34,941 nucleotides of DNA from Lysobacterales bacterium (GTDB lineage: Bacteria > Pseudomonadota > Gammaproteobacteria > Xanthomonadales > Xanthomonadaceae): positions 1-34,941 of the forward strand of contig JAATFG010000136.1 in NCBI GenBank assembly GCA_015655355.1. Reading direction: 5' to 3'. The translations under genes and the position numbers were made by a program. Under the pieces are notes generated by a model that saw only the letters and a list, made by a program, of their open reading frames with translations, had not been told where the DNA came from and did no database searches. This document shows, one piece after another, positions 16,457 to 24,914 of the stretch (positions are counted from its first letter, which is position 1; each line of letters opens with the position of its first letter).

Positions 16457-17538
16457 GCGGCCACCGCCTTCGCATTGTTCAGCGCCGCGATCACGCGGTC
16501 GTTCTGTTCCGGCGTGCCGATGCTGATGCGCAGCGCATCGTCCAGTTGCGGCGCGGCGCGCTGGTCGCGCACCACCACGCCGGCTTCCAGCAAGGCGCGG
16601 AACGCGGCGTCGGCCGAGTCGAAACGCGCCAGCAGGTAATTGCCCTGCGAGGGATACACGCGCTTGACGCCCGCGGTCTTTTCCAGCGCGATGCGCAGGC
16701 GTTCGCGCTCGCCCTTCAGCAGCGCCACGCGCTCCCGGGTATGCGCCTGCGTCGCTTCGTCCAGGCCGGCCAGCGCCAGTTCCGCGCACGGCGTGGCGAT
16801 CGGATACGGCGCCTGGCAGGCGCGCAACACCGCGATCAATCGGCTGTCGGCGATCAGCGTGCCGATGCGCGCGGCGGCCAGCGCATGCGCCTTGGACAGG
16901 GTGCGCAGCACGGCGATGTTCGGATTGGCCGCCATCAGCGTCGTCGCGGAAGGCATGTCGGAGAATTCGCCATAGGCCTCGTCGACGACGACCACAGCAC
17001 GGCCTGCGAGCCGTCCTGCCAGCGCCTCGATCTCGGCCAGCGCGATCGCCGCGCCGGTCGGATTCGATGGCGAGCACAGGAACACCAGCTTGGCCCGGTT
17101 CGCCAGCGCCGCATCCGCAATCGCGACAAAATCCGCGGAAAACCCGCCTTCGCCATCGACCAGCGGCACTTCGACCAATCGGGCACCCTGCAGGCGCGCG
17201 CATACCGCGTACATGCCGAACACCGGCGGCGTGACGATGACGGCATCGCGCCCGGCTTCGCACAGCGCGCGCACCAGCAGGTCGATCGCTTCGTCGCTGC
17301 CGCGCCCGATCAGCAACTGCGCGGCATCGACGGCGTACAGCGCGGCGAGCTTTTCACGCAGCGCCTGCGGCTGCGGATCGGGATAGCGCCGCGAGGAACC
17401 GCTGGCATCGCCGGGATTCGCCCACGGCGATTCGTTGGCGTTGAGCCACACTTCGCCACTCGTCTTCGCGCTGCGCGCCGAGGAATAGCCGGCGAAGCCG
17501 CGCAAGTCGCTGCGCACCAGATCGAGAAGGCTGCTCAC
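16453..17538 (-). CDS. hisC: Histidinol-phosphate aminotransferase
   Basis: This encodes 361 residues of a fold-type I PLP enzyme that transaminates imidazole-acetol phosphate with glutamate. The PLP lysine is K216 in [23 protein letters not shown] (155-162), VVDEAYGEF (185-192) and WLNANESPW (31-39) are the usual cofactor and substrate motifs. Translation starts at GTG 17538, whose bases overlap the hisD stop (GTGA at 17535-17538). Upstream extensions of the frame are shadow sequence over hisD. Confidence 0.96.
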   Translation of the reverse strand: MSSLLDLVRSDLRGFAGYSSARSAKTSGEVWLNANESPWANPGDASGSSRRYPDPQPQALREKLAALYAVDAAQLLIGRGSDEAIDLLVRALCEAGRDAVIVTPPVFGMYAVCARLQGARLVEVPLVDGEGGFSADFVAIADAALANRAKLVFLCSPSNPTGAAIALAEIEALAGRLAGRAVVVVDEAYGEFSDMPSATTLMAANPNIAVLRTLSKAHALAAARIGTLIADSRLIAVLRACQAPYPIATPCAELALAGLDEATQAHTRERVALLKGERERLRIALEKTAGVKRVYPSQGNYLLARFDSADAAFRALLEAGVVVRDQRAAPQLDDALRISIGTPEQNDRVIAALNNAKAVAA

Positions 17539-18857
17539 GCGGCGGGCTCCATGACCGCGCGCGCCAGTCGCAGCGCGACCGCATTGGCGTGCGCATCGAG
17601 GCTTTCCGCACGCGCCAGGGTCAACGCACACGGTCCGATGTTGCCGATGCCCTGCCTGCTCGCGCTCTGCACGCTGACGAAGTTCTGGAAGCTGGCGACG
17701 CTGACGCCGCTGTACGCGCGCGCCGCGCCATTGGTCGGCAGCACGTGGTTGGTGCCGCTGCAGTAGTCGCCGAGCGCTTCCGGCGTGAAGTCGCCGAGGA
17801 ACACCGAGCCGGCGACCTCGACCTTGTCCAGCCACGCGCGCGGCTCGCGCAGGGCGAGGATCAGGTGCTCCGGCGCGTAGGCATTGCTGATCGCGAACGC
17901 GGTTTCGAGCTGCTCGACCTTGATCAGGCGCGAGGAGTTCAGTGCTTTTTCGGCGATGCCTGCACGCGGCAATGCGGCCAGTTGCACGTCGATCTGCGCA
18001 CGCACCGCCTGCAACAGCGCAGCGTTGTCCGAAACCAGCAACACCTGCGAATCCGGGCCGTGCTCGGCCTGCGACAACAGGTCGGCGGCAACGAACGCCG
18101 CATCCGCACCGGCATCCGCGATCACGAAAACCTCCGACGGACCCGCCGGCATGTCGATCGCCGCCGCGCCGGCCTGCGCGACCTGCTGCTTGGCTTCGGT
18201 GACATAGCTGTTGCCAGGGCCGAAAATCTTGTCGACCTTCGGCACGCTCTCGGTGCCGAACGCGAGCGCGGCGATCGCCTGCGCGCCACCGAGCTTGAAC
18301 ACGCGGGTCACGCCGGTCAGTTGCGCGGCGACCAGCACCGCCGGGTCGGCGCTGCCGTCCTTGCGCGGCGGCGTGCACAGCACCACTTCGCGCGAGCCAG
18401 CCAACCTGGCCGGCACGCCGAGCATCAACGCCGTGCTCGGCAATGGCGCGCTGCCGGCCGGCACGTACAGACCGACGCGCGGAATCGGCCGGATCACGCG
18501 CTCGCAGACCACGCCCGGCGCGGTTTCGACGCTGTACGGCCTGGCCATGCCGGCGCGGTGGAACGCCTCGATGCGCGCCGCGGCTTCCTGCATCGCGGCG
18601 AAAAGTTCGTCGCTGATCGCGGCGCGCGCAGCGGCGAATTCGTCCGCTGAAACCTCGAACGCAGCGAGTTGGACGCCATCGAATTTCGCGGTGATTTCAC
18701 GCAACGCGGGGTCGCCGATCCCGTGCACGCGGCGCAGCAGGTCGGCGACATTGGCGCGGGTTTCCTGCGCGACGACCTGCACCGGGCGTGTCAGCGCCTT
18801 CGCGCGCCGGTCGCCGTCGAGCGCACTCCAATCGAGAATGTTCATCGTGAGGTTCAT
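17535..18857 (-). CDS. hisD: Histidinol dehydrogenase
   Basis: This encodes 440 residues and catalyses the last two NAD-dependent oxidations, histidinol to histidine. Family motifs are [57 protein letters not shown] (zinc ligands Q and H) and [25 protein letters not shown] with the catalytic histidine. The ATG at 18857 overlaps the hisG stop (ATGA at 18854-18857), which favours it over the ATG four codons further in. The length is normal. Confidence 0.97.
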   Translation of the reverse strand: MNLTMNILDWSALDGDRRAKALTRPVQVVAQETRANVADLLRRVHGIGDPALREITAKFDGVQLAAFEVSADEFAAARAAISDELFAAMQEAAARIEAFHRAGMARPYSVETAPGVVCERVIRPIPRVGLYVPAGSAPLPSTALMLGVPARLAGSREVVLCTPPRKDGSADPAVLVAAQLTGVTRVFKLGGAQAIAALAFGTESVPKVDKIFGPGNSYVTEAKQQVAQAGAAAIDMPAGPSEVFVIADAGADAAFVAADLLSQAEHGPDSQVLLVSDNAALLQAVRAQIDVQLAALPRAGIAEKALNSSRLIKVEQLETAFAISNAYAPEHLILALREPRAWLDKVEVAGSVFLGDFTPEALGDYCSGTNHVLPTNGAARAYSGVSVASFQNFVSVQSASRQGIGNIGPCALTLARAESLDAHANAVALRLARAVMEPAA

Positions 18858-19768
18858 GCCAGCGAGCGCTCCACTTTCAACACCATCAGATTGCGCGCGC
18901 CGGCGCGCTCCAGTTCCTCGAGCAGGTTCCAGCTCACTTCGCCGTGATGCATGGTCTGCAAGTCCAGCGAGCCGTCGTCGCTGGCCGCGGTGCGGGTCAG
19001 CGGCTCGGCATCGCGCAGCAGTTTCGACAAGGCATCGACGCTGGCGCTGGGCGCGCGGAACATCAGCAACTGGCTATGCTTGACCTTGAGCACGCCGTCC
19101 ATGCGCCGCAGAAGCATCGCCATCAGCTCGCCGCGGGCGTCGTCGAAATCGCGCACCGGGCCGGCCAGCACCGCTTCGGATTCGAGGATGCTTTCGACCG
19201 GCTTGAGCTGGTTCGCCTTCAAGGTTGCACCGCTGCTGACCAGATCGCAGATCAGGTCCGCGGTACCAAGCTTGGGCGCGATTTCGACCGAGCCGCTCAA
19301 CTCGACCACGCCGGCCTGCACCTGGTTCCGCTCCAGCCAGCTCGACAGGATCGCCGGATAACTCGTGGCGATGCGCAAGCCGTTTAAAACCGCCGCGCCC
19401 GTCCATTCCCATTCTTCGGGAATGGCCAGCATCAGGCGACAGGAACCGAAACCGAGCGCACGCAGCTCCTTGTATGCGGCGGGAACGCGATTGCGTTCGC
19501 GCTCGCTGGCCTGCTCGCCCAGTTCGTTGCGGCCAACGATGCCGAGGTCGCAGACGCCATCGGCGATCAGGCCGGGAATGTCGTCGTCGCGCACCAGCAA
19601 CAGGTCGATCGGCAGCGTTTCGCCGTAGCAGAACAGCTTGTCGCGGCTTTCGCGCCAGCTCAGCCCGCAGGCGGCGAGCAGCGCGCGGGCCGGTTCGGCG
19701 AGGCGGCCGGATTTCTGGATGGCGATGCGCAGACGCTCGCGCGCCGCGTTGTTCGGGACGATGCTCAT
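18854..19768 (-). CDS. hisG: ATP phosphoribosyltransferase, long form
   Basis: This encodes 304 residues and is the first and committed step of the pathway, joining ATP and PRPP; this enzyme is normally feedback-inhibited by histidine. The length and C-terminal segment (about 230-304, including [26 protein letters not shown]) show the long form with its own regulatory domain, and no hisZ is expected. The substrate motifs [27 protein letters not shown]-like [14 protein letters not shown] and [24 protein letters not shown]-like [22 protein letters not shown] are present. The start at 19768 ([18 protein letters not shown]) lies 10 bases after the regulator stop; longer in-frame starts fall inside the regulator gene. 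Confidence 0.96.
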   Translation of the reverse strand: MSIVPNNAARERLRIAIQKSGRLAEPARALLAACGLSWRESRDKLFCYGETLPIDLLLVRDDDIPGLIADGVCDLGIVGRNELGEQASERERNRVPAAYKELRALGFGSCRLMLAIPEEWEWTGAAVLNGLRIATSYPAILSSWLERNQVQAGVVELSGSVEIAPKLGTADLICDLVSSGATLKANQLKPVESILESEAVLAGPVRDFDDARGELMAMLLRRMDGVLKVKHSQLLMFRAPSASVDALSKLLRDAEPLTRTAASDDGSLDLQTMHHGEVSWNLLEELERAGARNLMVLKVERSLA

Positions 19769-19778
19769 GCGGGTTTCT

Positions 19779-20120
19779 TCAATGCGACGCAGCGATGCGC
19801 GTCTGGGTCTTGCCGGCTTGCAGGCGGTTGATCGCGGCGGCATAACCGCCTTCGCCGCGTTCGAGGGTGCGGGCAACGCGGCCGATGGTGGTCACGCTGA
19901 CGCCGGTCAGTTCGTGGATTTCGCGGTACGGCAAGCCCTTGAGCAAGTGCGGCACCACCTTCCAGCGGTCGGCCATCGCTTCCAGCTCGGCCGGCGTGCA
20001 CAGATCGACGAGGAAGGCGCGCACCTCCTCCGGTTTTTCCAGCGCGGCAAGCGCTTTCGCCAGCGCCTTCAGGCTGGCCTCGGCGTCTTTCTGCGGCAAG
20101 GGTTCGGGGCGCTGCTTCAT
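19779..20120 (-). CDS. YerC/YecD-family TrpR-like regulator, first gene of the his operon
   Basis: This encodes 113 residues, all helical. The central part [58 protein letters not shown] matches the YerC/YecD family, which has a Trp-repressor fold; the helix-turn-helix is near residues 64-88. It is directly followed by hisG, so it very probably controls the his operon and itself, with histidine as the obvious candidate co-repressor (inference). A palindromic operator candidate lies at 20131-20155, just upstream of the ATG. There is no histidine-rich leader peptide between the operator and this gene, so classical attenuation is not seen here. Confidence 0.88.
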   Translation of the reverse strand: MKQRPEPLPQKDAEASLKALAKALAALEKPEEVRAFLVDLCTPAELEAMADRWKVVPHLLKGLPYREIHELTGVSVTTIGRVARTLERGEGGYAAAINRLQAGKTQTRIAASH

Positions 20121-20130
20121 GGTCGATCAA

Positions 20131-20155
20131 TGTAATAACGTGCTATTACAATAGC
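20131..20155 (-). promoter_or_regulatory. Candidate operator of the his operon regulator
   Basis: TGTAATA-6 bases-TATTACA (20131-20150) is an inverted repeat with perfect 7-bp arms, and an overlapping one, GCTATT-AC-AATAGC, spans 20142-20155. They lie 11 bases upstream of the regulator ATG, where the promoter must be. A weak match to a promoter on the minus strand (TTGCGC about 17 bases before a TATTAC-like -10) would be covered by the repeats. This AT-rich island stands out in GC-rich surroundings. Binding by the YerC/TrpR-like protein is inferred. Confidence 0.65.
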
Positions 20156-20185
20156 GCAAACAAAAAGGCCGGGCAAGCCCGGCCT
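20155..20185 (-). terminator. Rho-independent terminator of hisS
   Basis: On the minus strand AGGCCGGGC-TT-GCCCGGCCT (20166-20185) is followed by TTTTGTTTG. The 9-bp stem with its T tract lies 28 bases after the hisS stop and separates it from the his operon promoter. Confidence 0.85.
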
Positions 20186-20212
20186 CGTTCAGCGTACGCC
20201 ACTCCAATCCGA

Positions 20213-21601
20213 TCAACGGCCGGCGAGCGCCCTCGCCTGTTCCAGCTCCACCTTCAACGTCGAAGCCAGCTCGTCGCGCTTGACCTCGAACTGCTGCTCG
20301 CGCACCAGGTCCTTCACCGCGACCACACCGCGCGCGGCCTCGTCGTCACCGCATAGAACGACGAAACGGATGCCGGCGCGCGAAGCGTACTGGAACTGCT
20401 TGCCGATCTTCTTCGGCTCCATCTGCACTTCGGTGTTGATGCCGCCGGCACGCAGGCGCCGCGCGATGTCCAGTGAATCGGCCATGCGCGCTTCGTCCAT
20501 CAGCGCCACCATCGCCTGCACGCTGCTCTCGTCGATGCCGGAAATCAGCCCGGCCTCGCGCAACTGCCAGAACAGGCGGGTCATGCCAATCGAAATGCCA
20601 ACGCCCGGCAGCTTCGACTTGGTGTAGTGCGAAGCGAGATTCTCGTAGCGGCCGCCGGAACAGATCGAGCCGATCTGCGGATAGTCGTCGAGCTGGGTCT
20701 CGTACACGGTGCCGGTGTAGTAATCGAGGCCGCGCGCGATGGAAAGATTCAAGCAATACGCGCCTTCCGGCACGCCGAGCGCCTTGACCAGGGTCAGCAC
20801 CTCGCGCAATTCGTTCGCGCCTTCGACCAGCGACGCATTCGCGTGCTGCGCAACCAGCTTGTCGAGAATCGACAATGCATCGTCGTGGCTCTTCGAGCGG
20901 ACTTCGACGAATTCGAGGATCTTCGCCACGCCCTCGGCCGGCAGGTTGAAGCCTTCGCCGGTCAACGTCTCGCGCACGTAGTCGGCGCCGCGCTTGTCGA
21001 GCTTGTCCACTTCGCGCAGGACCAGCGCCTGCTGCTCGGCATCGACCACGCCTTGCGCCTCGAAAAAGCCGCGCATCAGCTTGCGGTTGTTGAATTGCAC
21101 GGTGAACGCGCCGATGCCCAGCTCGGAGAACACCGAGTGGATCACCGCGATGATTTCCGCGTCGAAACGGACCGACAACTCGTCCTTGCCGATCACGTCG
21201 ATGTCGCACTGGTAGAACTCGCGGAAACGGCCGCGCTGCGCGCGTTCGCCGCGGTACACGCGCTGGATCTGGAAGCGACGGAACGGAAACGCAAGTTCGT
21301 GCTCGTGCTCGGCGACGTAGCGCGCCAGCGGCACGGTCAGATCGAAGCGCAGCGCCATTTCGGGCAAGCCTTCGCCGCCCTTTTCCAGCGCGCCGGTGGA
21401 TTGGGCGAAATACACCTGGCGCTCGGTTTCGCCGCCGGACTTGGTCAGCAGCACTTCGGACAGCTCGAACACCGGCGTTTCCACCGGCAGGAAGCCGAAG
21501 CGTTCGTAATTGCGGCGGACCGTATCCAGCATGCGCTGGAACGCGATCTGCTCGCGGGGCAGCAGCTCCATGACGCCCGGCGGGGTGCGCGGCTTGATCA
21601 A
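20213..21601 (-). CDS. hisS: Histidyl-tRNA synthetase
   Basis: This encodes 462 residues of a class II synthetase that charges tRNA-His in the cytoplasm. Class II motif 2 is in [32 protein letters not shown]. The histidine-specific motifs are [10 protein letters not shown] and [15 protein letters not shown], and motif 3 lies in [13 protein letters not shown]. The C-terminal anticodon-binding domain is at about 360-462. The start is TTG at 21599-21601, chosen because GGAG lies seven bases upstream and the resulting [18 protein letters not shown] is the usual N-terminus of this group. An ATG ten codons later would remove conserved residues. A terminator follows at 20155-20185. Confidence 0.95.
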   Translation of the reverse strand: MIKPRTPPGVMELLPREQIAFQRMLDTVRRNYERFGFLPVETPVFELSEVLLTKSGGETERQVYFAQSTGALEKGGEGLPEMALRFDLTVPLARYVAEHEHELAFPFRRFQIQRVYRGERAQRGRFREFYQCDIDVIGKDELSVRFDAEIIAVIHSVFSELGIGAFTVQFNNRKLMRGFFEAQGVVDAEQQALVLREVDKLDKRGADYVRETLTGEGFNLPAEGVAKILEFVEVRSKSHDDALSILDKLVAQHANASLVEGANELREVLTLVKALGVPEGAYCLNLSIARGLDYYTGTVYETQLDDYPQIGSICSGGRYENLASHYTKSKLPGVGISIGMTRLFWQLREAGLISGIDESSVQAMVALMDEARMADSLDIARRLRAGGINTEVQMEPKKIGKQFQYASRAGIRFVVLCGDDEAARGVVAVKDLVREQQFEVKRDELASTLKVELEQARALAGR

Positions 21602-21637
21602 GCGAAACTCCAGAAAGTCGGCGGTGGATGACGGCCC

Positions 21638-21664
21638 ATTTTAGCCGCTGCGGCCGCACCACAA
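21638..21664 (-). promoter_or_regulatory. Candidate hisS promoter
   Basis: On the minus strand a TAAAAT -10 element (21638-21643) lies about 37 bases upstream of the TTG start, with a weak -35-like GTTTGT/TTTGTG (21659-21666) 15-17 bases before it. The same bases form the tail of the tRNA terminator. Confidence 0.45.
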
Positions 21665-21692
21665 ACGAAAAAACCACCGTTGCCGGTGGTTT
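21661..21692 (-). terminator. Rho-independent terminator after tRNA-Pro
   Basis: On the minus strand AAACCACCG, loop GCAA, CGGTGGTTT is followed by TTTCGTTTG. The 9-bp stem (21671-21692) with its T-rich tail lies 38 bases downstream of the tRNA 3' end. Confidence 0.75.
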
Positions 21693-21730
21693 CGTCGTCA
21701 ATCCGCGACCGCCAGGGCGACCGCGGGAAT

Positions 21731-21807
<77 letters not shown>

Positions 21808-21819
21808 AAGGAGCTGCGC

Positions 21820-21848
21820 ATTTTAGGGGTCGGCGCCGGTTTCGGCAA
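21820..21848 (-). promoter_or_regulatory. tRNA-Pro promoter
   Basis: On the minus strand TTGCCG (21843-21848), a 17-base spacer and TAAAAT (21820-21825) form a good sigma-70 promoter. Its -10 ends 12 bases before the mature tRNA 5' end, as expected for a stable-RNA gene. Confidence 0.75.
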
Positions 21849-21860
21849 GGGGGCCGCGTG

Positions 21861-21892
21861 AAAAAACGCCCCGCCAGTGATTCGGCGGGGCG
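21861..21892 (-). terminator. Rho-independent terminator of the maltodextrin TonB receptor
   Basis: On the minus strand CGCCCCGCC, loop of 8, GGCGGGGCG is followed by six T. It lies 33 bases after the receptor stop. Confidence 0.85.
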
Positions 21893-21925
21893 AGCGGGGG
21901 GTTCCAGCGCGTGTCTCGACTGCGT

Positions 21926-24709
21926 TCAGAACTTGTAGCCCAGCCCCGCCAGCGTGGTGCGGCCGTACTTGTAGTACGCGATCGGACGATGGGCCGGGTC
22001 GCCGGCGTCGTAGGTCTTGGACGGTTCGTCGCCGATGTTGCTGACCTGCAGGTACAGCGACAGGCCCTTGAACTTGCTGCCGTCCGGGAAGGTGTAGTTC
22101 ACCTGCGCGTCCTGCACCGTGTCGGCGGCGAAGTTGATGTACTGCAGGTCGGCGCCGTAAGCGCGGGTTTCGCCGAGGAAGGCCGAACGCTGGCGGTAGT
22201 TGTAGCGGATCGAGAAGCCGTTGCGTTCCCAGTACGCGGTGATGTTCGACACGTACTTGGACAGACCCGGCAGCGGTTGCGTGCTGTCGGGGCCGAACGG
22301 CTTGATCGCGCTCTTGGTGTCCGAGTACGTCGCAATCAGGCCGAAGCCGTCCAGCGGCGCCCACAGCAGGTCCAGCGGCAGCGAGGCGGTCAGTTCGTAA
22401 CCGTGGATCGAACCGCCCTTGCCGTTGGCCGGCTGGCTGATCATGCCTTCGGTGCCGGCCGGGTAATCGGCCTGGCCGTCGATCGGCGCCGGCAACGGTT
22501 CGCCACTGAAGTCGTGCAGCTCGTTCTGCTGGTAGATGTAGGTGGTCAGGTCCTTGTAGAAAAACGCCGCGCCGAAGTAACCGCGGTTGCCCGCAGCGGT
22601 GCTGAAGTAGTGCTCCAGCGACAAGTCGTAGGCATCGGCCATCCACGGCTTGAGTTTGGGATTGCCGCCGTTGCCGCTCCAGTACGTGCCGGTGGACTTG
22701 CTGCCGTCGGCAAGCGTGATCTGCGCACACCCTGTGCAGATGCTCACGTCCATGCCGGCCTTCATCTGGTCCATGCGCGGGCGCGCCATCTGCTTGCCGG
22801 CGGCGAAGCGCAGCACGGTGTCGGGCATGAACTCCAGGCCGAGGTTCAGGCTCGGCAGGAACTCGGCGTAAGTGGCGCCGTCGGACACCAGCTCGCCGGC
22901 CGGATCGCCCGAATACGTGCCGTAGCCTTCCGAATTCTGGTCGGTGTAGATCTGCTGCACGCCGGCATTGCCGCGCAACGGCATGCCCCACAGCGTGGTG
23001 TCGATGTTGGCCTGGAAGTACAGCGTGGTCAGCTTCTCGTCGACCGACCAGTTCTTCGCGGCGATGTTCGGGTCGTACTTGGTGTCCAGGTTCCAGATGC
23101 CGGAATCCAGCGCGTCCTCGGCGTTGTAGCTGGCGATGCTGCCGATCCCGCCGAAGCCGCCGAAATCGACGATCGAGCTGCCGGGGAACGCCGCGGTGTC
23201 GCCGTTCATGCCGTCGCTGCACGTCACCAAGCACAGCTTGGATTCGTTCGAGGTCTTGGTCTTGGTGCGCTTGGTCACGTTGATGCCGAAGTCGATGCTG
23301 CTGACCGCGCCTTCGTCGATGTCGTGGACGAGGTTGATGCGGCCCTGCTTGACCTTGTCCTTGACCAGGAAGTTCTTCAGGTAGCCGTCCTGGCCCCATC
23401 CGGCGGCGTCGGTCAGCACGAGGTTGGCCGGATCGCCGAAATCGGTGCCGAACGTGTAGTTGTTGAAATCGCCGCCCGGGTCGAGGCCGATGTCGACCGT
23501 GGTGCCGGCAGCGGCGGTGGCGACGCCGGCATAGGTTTCGAGGAAGCGCATCTTGCGCTTCACGTTCGACAGCGAGAAATCGGTGTTCAAGGTCCAGTTG
23601 CCGTCGAAGTGGAACTTGTTGTTCCAGCCGATCGAATCCAGGGTGTCGTCGATCGGGTCGCTGTCCATGCGGATCACCGGGTGCACGTTCGACCACGAAC
23701 TCGAGGTCGCGGTCGCGCCTTCGACCGTGTCGCTCTCCAGCACCTGGCCGCCCGGGCCCCACACCGTGCCGAATTCGAGGCCGGTCTTGATTTCCGGGCG
23801 CTTGAAATGCGAGTGGAACACGTCGAGCGTGCTTTCCCACACGTCGTTCGGCTGGAACTGCACCGTCGCCATCACGCCGTCGCGCTTGTTGCGGTCGTCG
23901 AGCATGTACACCTTGCCGCCGCCGATGACCGAGGTGCCGTCGGTCGCGCCGGGCATGCCGGTGTAGCCGTAGGCTTCGTTCTGGTAATTCGGCTGCGGGC
24001 TGTCCTCGTGCGCGAAACCGATCGCCACGCCGAGCTTGTGGTCGAAGAACTGGTCGATGTACGACGCGCTGTAGCGGTTGCCGTGTTCCTTCAGGTCGTC
24101 GATCCTGTTCTCGTCGTAGCGCGCGTTGAAGCTGACCACGCGCTTGTCGAACGACAGCGGGCGCACGGTCTGCATGTCGACGGTGCCGGACAGGCCCTGC
24201 CCGACCAGGTGCGCGTCCGGCGTCTTGTACACGGTCACGCCGCTGAGCACCTCGGACGGATACTGGTCGAACTCGACGCCGCGGTTGTCGCCAGTGCTGG
24301 CCTGCTCGCGGCCGTTGAGCGTGGTCGCGGCGAAGTCGCCGGCGAAACCGCGGATGTTGATGTCGGCGGCGCGGCCGCGATCGCGTTGCGCGGTCAAGCC
24401 GGGCAGGCGCGCGAGCGAGTCGGCGATCGACGCATCGGGCAACTTGCCGATGTCTTCGGCCGACACGGTTTCGACGATCGAGGTCGACTCCTGCTTCGCA
24501 TCCACCGAGCGGTTGATCGCGCCGCGGATGCCGGTCACCGTCACCTTGTCCAGGTCGGTGGTCTGCTTGCCCTTGTCCTTCGTCGTCGCGTCGCCGTCCT
24601 TCGCTTGTTCGGCGTTCTGTTCGGTGCTTTGCGCATGCGCGGCATGGGTGCCCAAGGTCATCGCCGAAGCCAGCGCGACGCACAAAAGATTGCGTTTGGT
24701 TTGCAACAT
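21926..24709 (-). CDS. TonB-dependent receptor, Xanthomonas/Caulobacter carbohydrate type (MalA-like)
   Basis: This encodes 927 residues of an outer-membrane transporter, probably for maltodextrins. The start at 24709 follows GGAGGGAAG and gives MLQTKRNLLCVALASAMTLGTHAAHAQ, a Sec signal of about 27 residues. Next come an acidic linker and a TonB-box-like LDKVTVTGIR, then the plug with SIVETVSAEDIGKLPDASIADSLARLPGLTAQ and INIRGF, typical of the family also found beside Caulobacter malA. The barrel ends in TLAGLGYKF. Two pairs of close cysteines (KLCLVTCSDG and SICTGCAQ) may form disulphides in surface loops. The neighbours (amylases, alpha-glucosidases, sugar symporter, LacI regulator) point to starch breakdown products as substrate. 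It is divergent from an amylase gene, with a LacI-type operator between them. Confidence 0.92.
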   Translation of the reverse strand: MLQTKRNLLCVALASAMTLGTHAAHAQSTEQNAEQAKDGDATTKDKGKQTTDLDKVTVTGIRGAINRSVDAKQESTSIVETVSAEDIGKLPDASIADSLARLPGLTAQRDRGRAADINIRGFAGDFAATTLNGREQASTGDNRGVEFDQYPSEVLSGVTVYKTPDAHLVGQGLSGTVDMQTVRPLSFDKRVVSFNARYDENRIDDLKEHGNRYSASYIDQFFDHKLGVAIGFAHEDSPQPNYQNEAYGYTGMPGATDGTSVIGGGKVYMLDDRNKRDGVMATVQFQPNDVWESTLDVFHSHFKRPEIKTGLEFGTVWGPGGQVLESDTVEGATATSSSWSNVHPVIRMDSDPIDDTLDSIGWNNKFHFDGNWTLNTDFSLSNVKRKMRFLETYAGVATAAAGTTVDIGLDPGGDFNNYTFGTDFGDPANLVLTDAAGWGQDGYLKNFLVKDKVKQGRINLVHDIDEGAVSSIDFGINVTKRTKTKTSNESKLCLVTCSDGMNGDTAAFPGSSIVDFGGFGGIGSIASYNAEDALDSGIWNLDTKYDPNIAAKNWSVDEKLTTLYFQANIDTTLWGMPLRGNAGVQQIYTDQNSEGYGTYSGDPAGELVSDGATYAEFLPSLNLGLEFMPDTVLRFAAGKQMARPRMDQMKAGMDVSICTGCAQITLADGSKSTGTYWSGNGGNPKLKPWMADAYDLSLEHYFSTAAGNRGYFGAAFFYKDLTTYIYQQNELHDFSGEPLPAPIDGQADYPAGTEGMISQPANGKGGSIHGYELTASLPLDLLWAPLDGFGLIATYSDTKSAIKPFGPDSTQPLPGLSKYVSNITAYWERNGFSIRYNYRQRSAFLGETRAYGADLQYINFAADTVQDAQVNYTFPDGSKFKGLSLYLQVSNIGDEPSKTYDAGDPAHRPIAYYKYGRTTLAGLGYKF

Positions 24710-24831
24710 CTTCCCTCCCAGTCGAATGTTGTCTTGCTTTTGTCGAGTTGTCTGTTCGCACTTCACGAAAGGACACAGGCCTCTCGAAGTGGCGGCCATG
24801 GTAGTCGCCGGATCGCCCGCACAAATCTCCC

Positions 24832-24845
24832 TGCATACGTATTCA
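24832..24845 (-). promoter_or_regulatory. LacI-type operator, copy 1 (TonB receptor / amylase intergenic)
   Basis: On the minus strand TGAATACGTATGCA, nearly palindromic around a central CG (12 of 14 bases symmetric), as LacI-family operators are. The same 14 bases occur at 30407-30420 in the other divergent promoter region of the locus. It lies 70 bases upstream of the amylase start and 123 upstream of the receptor start. Confidence 0.75.
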
Positions 24846-24914
24846 TGCCTTGCACCAAAGCATGGTGGCGCATGCACAATCAGCGCCATGCGATTCAATC
24901 GGAGCGATGCTGCA

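Noticed and set aside
20121-20165. Histidine attenuator leader upstream of the his operon
   Set aside because: No small frame with histidine codon runs and no alternative hairpins are present; the hairpin there is the hisS terminator on the upstream side.
24126-24914. In-frame upstream extension of the first amylase
   Set aside because: It overlaps the receptor gene on the other strand; the signal peptide and GGAG site place the start at 24915.
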